From the NCBI GenBank assembly GCA_016256075.1, contig SDVU01000004.1:1-34841 (forward strand): a stretch of 34,841 nt of DNA, read 5' to 3'. This document shows, in pieces, positions 31,209 to 34,841 of the stretch; position 1 is the stretch's first letter, and the number at the start of each line of letters is the position of its first letter. The notes beneath the pieces were generated by a model that did no database searches, had not been told where the DNA came from, and saw nothing but the letters and a program-made list of their open reading frames with translations. The stretch comes from Dictyocoela muelleri. Taxonomy: Eukaryota; Microsporidia. Both the position numbers and the translations under genes were made by a program.

Positions 31209-33177
31209 CAGTGGTCCCATCTTTTTTAAATTTGTGCTTTATAGATCCAAAAAAAATTAGAGCTTCGCGGTCCCCAGAACATTGAAAGTATTAAAAATAT
31301 GATAAAATTAATTTTTTAAAATATATACAGAATAATTAAATGATTCTAATTAATTTTTTTAAGACTCATAAATCAAAAATATATTAATATCCTTATTTTA
31401 ATAGAAAGGTTGAAATATACTCAACCAATTTACAAATATTAGGGGTTGTCTTACTCAATGCAGCTCTTATACCATGCTGTACATCCAATCTAATGCGACA
31501 TTTTGATTTATTAGAAAACAGAGTGAAAACGATCTTTCACACTCATAAGTAGTATGAAAATGGAAGAATAATTTCCAATGCGATTTTTGAAACATCTGGA
31601 TAAGTGTTTGACATTTTGATCCAGAAATAAATGCAACACATTTTTGTAAAAATATGTTTTGCATCCCTATCATTCAAAAAATCTATAAATTGTTCTTGAA
31701 TAATAATGTCATTAGAAGGCAGATCATCAACTGAAATCGAAACGGAGATTTTACAAATCTGTATTGATTATTAAATTTTTGAAGATTCGGGAAACAATAC
31801 TTTATTTCTTCATTAAAAATCATAATATGTTGTTTTATCGTTTAAATAATTGATTCGCCAACTTTAAGACCATTTTCATATATAAAGGAATTTAATTGAG
31901 GAAATTGATCAATTTTTTTTTCCTTCTATTTTTTTCAGCCATAAATCAATTTTCATTTGAAATGCAGTGAGTTTTTCATGACAATTTAAAAATGTTATTT
32001 ATTTTCCTTGAGGCCCTAATTTAATTGAATTTACAATTCAAATATGTCTACCAAAAATGCCAAATATAGATGAAAGCGATTATCTAAAAAATTTTGATAA
32101 ATATTATGTTTTGCATTTCGCAAAAACCCTTGAATTTCACCACATAATACAAACACTATTTTTTAAACTTTACTCTTTGAAAGCCACCTAAATCGTGAGT
32201 GTAACAAAACTATTTCGAAGTCAGAATCGTTTTCTTTACAGAGTTCAGAAAACAAACGTGTGTTAAGTGCACTTGATTTAATAAAATTCACCGCTTTTAT
32301 CACAACATCAAAAATATTAGTGATTTCTTCAGAAGCTGTTAAATTATCAAAGCTTGTCGATGAATAAAACAATGTACTCCTATAATATTTAGACTGTGTT
32401 TTTTTCACTAGAGTTTCAAAGCCTGACCGACATCCTAACATTTGTGGAGCTTTATCTGTACATACACCAATAGCATTTTTCTATTCTATGCCGTCAGAAA
32501 AAATAAAAATTGTCAAGTTTTTTAAATATTTCGACAGCAGTTGTTCTTGTGCTAAGTGTTTCACAAAATATAAATTCGTCTTCCATGTGATCATGGTTTA
32601 TGTATCTTATGTTACACAAAGTAGCGCTATATGAGCGATGTCTGCCTTTAATCAATTTGGATAGCATAAAATTTTATTCTTGAATTTTACTTTTTGTCTA
32701 CTTGAAATAAAATGTCGCGGAACATATCTTTAATACGGGCACTTACATTATTGTTGGGCAAGAAACCCATATAATTTTTGACATTCAGAAGAGCAAAACA
32801 AATTTGATATGATATCGTAGCAACAAGGAAGTATTAATTGTTCTTCAATCATATGTGTTTTTTTTAAAGATCAATTTTTCTGGAAACTTCAAAAGAAGCT
32901 TTTAATCCAGATATGTATTATTTAGAGAAAATTCCTGTAGTATCGAGTCTAGAATTATGAACTTTATCTGCTTTTTGTTTAAAAAATTCATATCTTTATT
33001 TATGAAATCAGTATGTCTAGTCTTAAAGTGTCTTTCGAGTTTACTTGGCTTTAAATAGGTCGATGCTAATACATCTATACATATTACACACTGTGGTCTT
33101 TCTTCACTTCCATTCTTAATAAATGTGAATCCTAGTTTTAAATAAGAAATATTATATTTAATCGTTTTTTTAGTCAT
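31209..33177 (-). pseudogene. hAT transposase relic (BED-finger, ZBED5/FAM200 type)
   Basis: The start is the ATG at 33175-33177. The first segment (32902-33177) has YLKLGFTFIKNGSEERPQCV and then KPSKLERHFKTRH: a BED zinc finger (CxxC...HxxxxH). Next come EDEFIFCETLSTRTTAVEIF (about 32520-32590) and GVCTDKAPQMLGCRSGF (about 32420-32470, catalytic Asp region), then AVNFIKSSALNTRLFSELC and RFRWLSKSKV (32163-32330). Beyond them are a helical region with YLAFLVDIFEL, and finally TTYECERSFS (about 31540), the start of the hAT C-terminal dimerisation domain. This order matches the ZBED5/FAM200/SCAND3 lineage. Several frame changes and stops; dead. CAGTGGTCCCATC at 31209 may be the element's 3' terminus. 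The matching 5' terminus was not found. Confidence 0.8.
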
Positions 33178-33199
33178 TGAAATTTTTTTTGGGGTGGGG

Positions 33200-33881
33200 G
33201 TAAATTTTTAAAAAAAAAAATTTTAAAAATTTTTATAAAACAAAATCACGGTAAATATGTCTTTAATTTTTATTTATATTTTTTTACATACGGCTTACCA
33301 AAGTTCCACAATGATAAAAAAAATGAAAAAAAATATAGAGGTGCTCGTATGGTAAAAGTTGTATATTTTTCTTTATCATTTTATAATAGCAAAAAATATG
33401 GAATAATATTGAGGTATTTATCGAAAATTTAAATTTAATAATAGTTTTAAAATAAATAGTTTATCAATTAAAAATTAATAATACTCTTGTGAATCCAATA
33501 AATTTAAGAATAAAGCTTTTTACTTAAAAATCTTTACGAGATCTAGTGTAACAAAAATATTTAAAACTCTTTATTCTTCCCCGGGTCACATTTTGCGAAA
33601 ATATTCGTGACTATAATCCTGAACTAAGAAGGTAAAAGATAATATTATTCATTGCTAATGTCTTCCCTCGAAAATTAGAAAGTCTCTTATATTCTAATAA
33701 TAAATACAACTCTCTTATGTTAGAGGTGAAACAGTAGCTTGATAAAGAAATATGCTTAAAATTGATAAATCATAGTATTAAACAAAAATATAACAGTGAA
33801 CATCAAGTAGAAGCTGTCTATGTTTTTGGTCTTGTTAAAAGATGTAATTAGAAACGAGTTTAGTTTTTAGTTGTTGAAATA
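33200..33881. other. non-coding AT-rich stretch
   Basis: No gene, repeat array or terminus recognised beyond homopolymer runs. Confidence 0.4.
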
Positions 33882-33891
33882 CAGCCCTTTT

Positions 33892-34088
33892 AATTATTAT
33901 TGAGCCCTTGTGGCATTATTATTGACCCCTTGTTGCATTATTATTGATCCTTGTTGCTTTATTATTGACCCCTTGGTGCATTATTATTGACCTCTTATTG
34001 CATTATTTTCAACCCCTTGTTGCATTATCATTAACCACTTGTAGCATATTATTTGCCCCTTATTACATTATTATTGACCCTTTTCGAT
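33892..34088 (+). repeat. ~22-bp tandem array, about nine units
   Basis: TTATTATTGACCCCTTGTTG-like units; aligns position by position with the unit at 4867 (TATAGACCGGTCATTGCA) apart from the central GGTC/CCTT exchange. Confidence 0.8.
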
Positions 34089-34354
34089 TAGGCAGGGATT
34101 TTTTATGCAATTAAATGGACTTTATGTATAATATATCTCGGGACAAAAAAAATTACAAAGATATATAACCCATTTCATTATTATAGAGGACTCTTTTCTT
34201 TTTTATGGGGACTCTTTTCTTTTTTATAGTGACTTTTTCTTTTTTATTTAGACGACTTTTTTCATTATTATAGACGACTCTTTTCATTACAGCTCGTTTC
34301 ATTATTATATACCCTCGTTGAATTATTATATTACCCTCGTTGCAAAACAAAAGT

Positions 34355-34460
34355 ATTCGAACTTATAGACGTGTTTCTTCCAAAGATATAGACTCATTTC
34401 TTTCAAAGCTACAGACTCATTTCTTTCAAAGTTATAGACTCTTTTCTTTAAGACTCATTG
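34355..34460 (+). repeat. 22-bp tandem array, about four units
   Basis: TATAGACTCATTTCTTTCAA followed by AG, nearly perfect in the middle copies. Confidence 0.75.
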
Positions 34461-34513
34461 ACCTATCTTGCCAGAGTTATAGATGTTTCGCAAAAATTCG
34501 CATAGATTATTAT

Positions 34514-34735
34514 TTTTTAACCCTAATTTTCAACTCTCATTTTTCAACCCTCATAATTAACACCTATTTTTTTACCCTTATTTTCAAAAAAACTTTTTTT
34601 TTAAATCTTATTTTCAACCATTTTTTAAACCCCAATTTTTTAACCCTCATTTTCAACCCTTAATTTTCAACCAAAATTTTAACCCTTATGGTAACCCTTG
34701 TTTTTTAACCATTATTTTTTAACCCTTATTTGGGA
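34514..34735 (+). repeat. degenerate short (~14 bp) array
   Basis: TTTTCAACCCTCAT/TTTTTAACCCTTAT repeats. The open frame across 34340-34663 is made of these repeats and is not a gene. Confidence 0.65.
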
Positions 34736-34841
34736 TCTCTGGTCAAATAAAAATAATTTAATTTTTTTTTTTGTAGTTTTGATAAATAAATAAAATAAAA
34801 ATATTATAGAATCACAACTTTATTAATTCTAAAACTTTTTC

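Larger units (their letters stand above)
33882..34735 (+). mobile_element. probable left end of a second IS630-like element with a long diverging repeat array
   Basis: TA (33880-33881) followed by CAGCCCTTT matches the outermost bases of the right terminus of the element at 4861-6748 (CAGCCCTTTGCATTTTTATAG). Next comes a tandem array: about nine ~22-bp units TTATTATTGACCCCTTGTTG (33892-34088), then TCATTATTATAGACGACTCT-type units (34162-34330), then TATAGACTCATTTCTTTCAA units (34355-34460). The ~14-bp TTTTCAACCCTCAT units (34514-34735) come last. The TATAGAC core recurs across blocks and in the 4861 element. No coding sequence is reached before the window ends. Confidence 0.6.

Noticed and set aside
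33892-34088. CRISPR array
   Set aside because: Contiguous ~22-bp tandem units without unique spacers, in a eukaryotic context; they look like transposon subterminal repeats.
34340-34663. 107-codon frame at the right edge
   Set aside because: Built entirely from tandem repeats; no domain signal.

Overview
This window is strongly AT-rich eukaryotic DNA that is almost entirely made of mobile elements. The mixture (IS1595/Merlin transposases with zinc ribbons, an IS630-type element, pogo, hAT, Mutator and Ty3/gypsy remains, no visible introns, and one compact gene for a secreted acidic-repeat protein) suggests a repeat-rich microsporidian genome of the Hamiltosporidium kind. That assignment is an inference from content and composition; no rRNA or conserved housekeeping gene is present to prove it.

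Layout. 1-300: right end of a Merlin element. 315-1414, 2354-4155 and 12346-14141: three decayed copies of one ~1.8 kb pogo-like transposon, recognisable from shared TA-flanked ends and relics of the pogo catalytic motifs. 4861-6748: an IS630/Tc1-like transposon whose two ends are inverted arrays of 22-bp repeats. 7154-8434 (minus): the only convincing non-transposon gene. 9558-11159: an element with ~210-bp inverted repeats and a retroviral-type integrase core (Ginger-like). 11248-11347: assembly gap beside an 8-bp tandem repeat. 15452-16335: a small element with inverted ends and TTATAAATGCA repeats. 16477-22717: a second long-inverted-repeat element with a degraded integrase, interrupted by a Ty3/gypsy element (17844-21968) with 194-bp LTRs. 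22782-23721: a ~940-bp element with ~130-bp inverted repeats. 23812-24912 and 25041-26151: two further Merlin elements. 26447-27310: hAT-like ends enclosing a ~340-bp foldback. 27440-28570: Mutator-like transposase relic with a FLYWCH-type finger. 28780-31161 (minus): an older gypsy relic. 31209-33177 (minus): a hAT transposase relic of the BED-finger (ZBED5/FAM200) type. 33882 to the window end: apparently the terminal array of a second IS630-like element related to the one at 4861.

Nothing here forms an operon or pathway. The common theme is that several unrelated-looking DNA transposons carry short tandem repeats or hairpins just inside their termini. The best candidate for something under-described is the IS630-like family with palindrome-cored 22-bp arrays, seen at two places in the window. 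I found no convincing new biological system beyond that.
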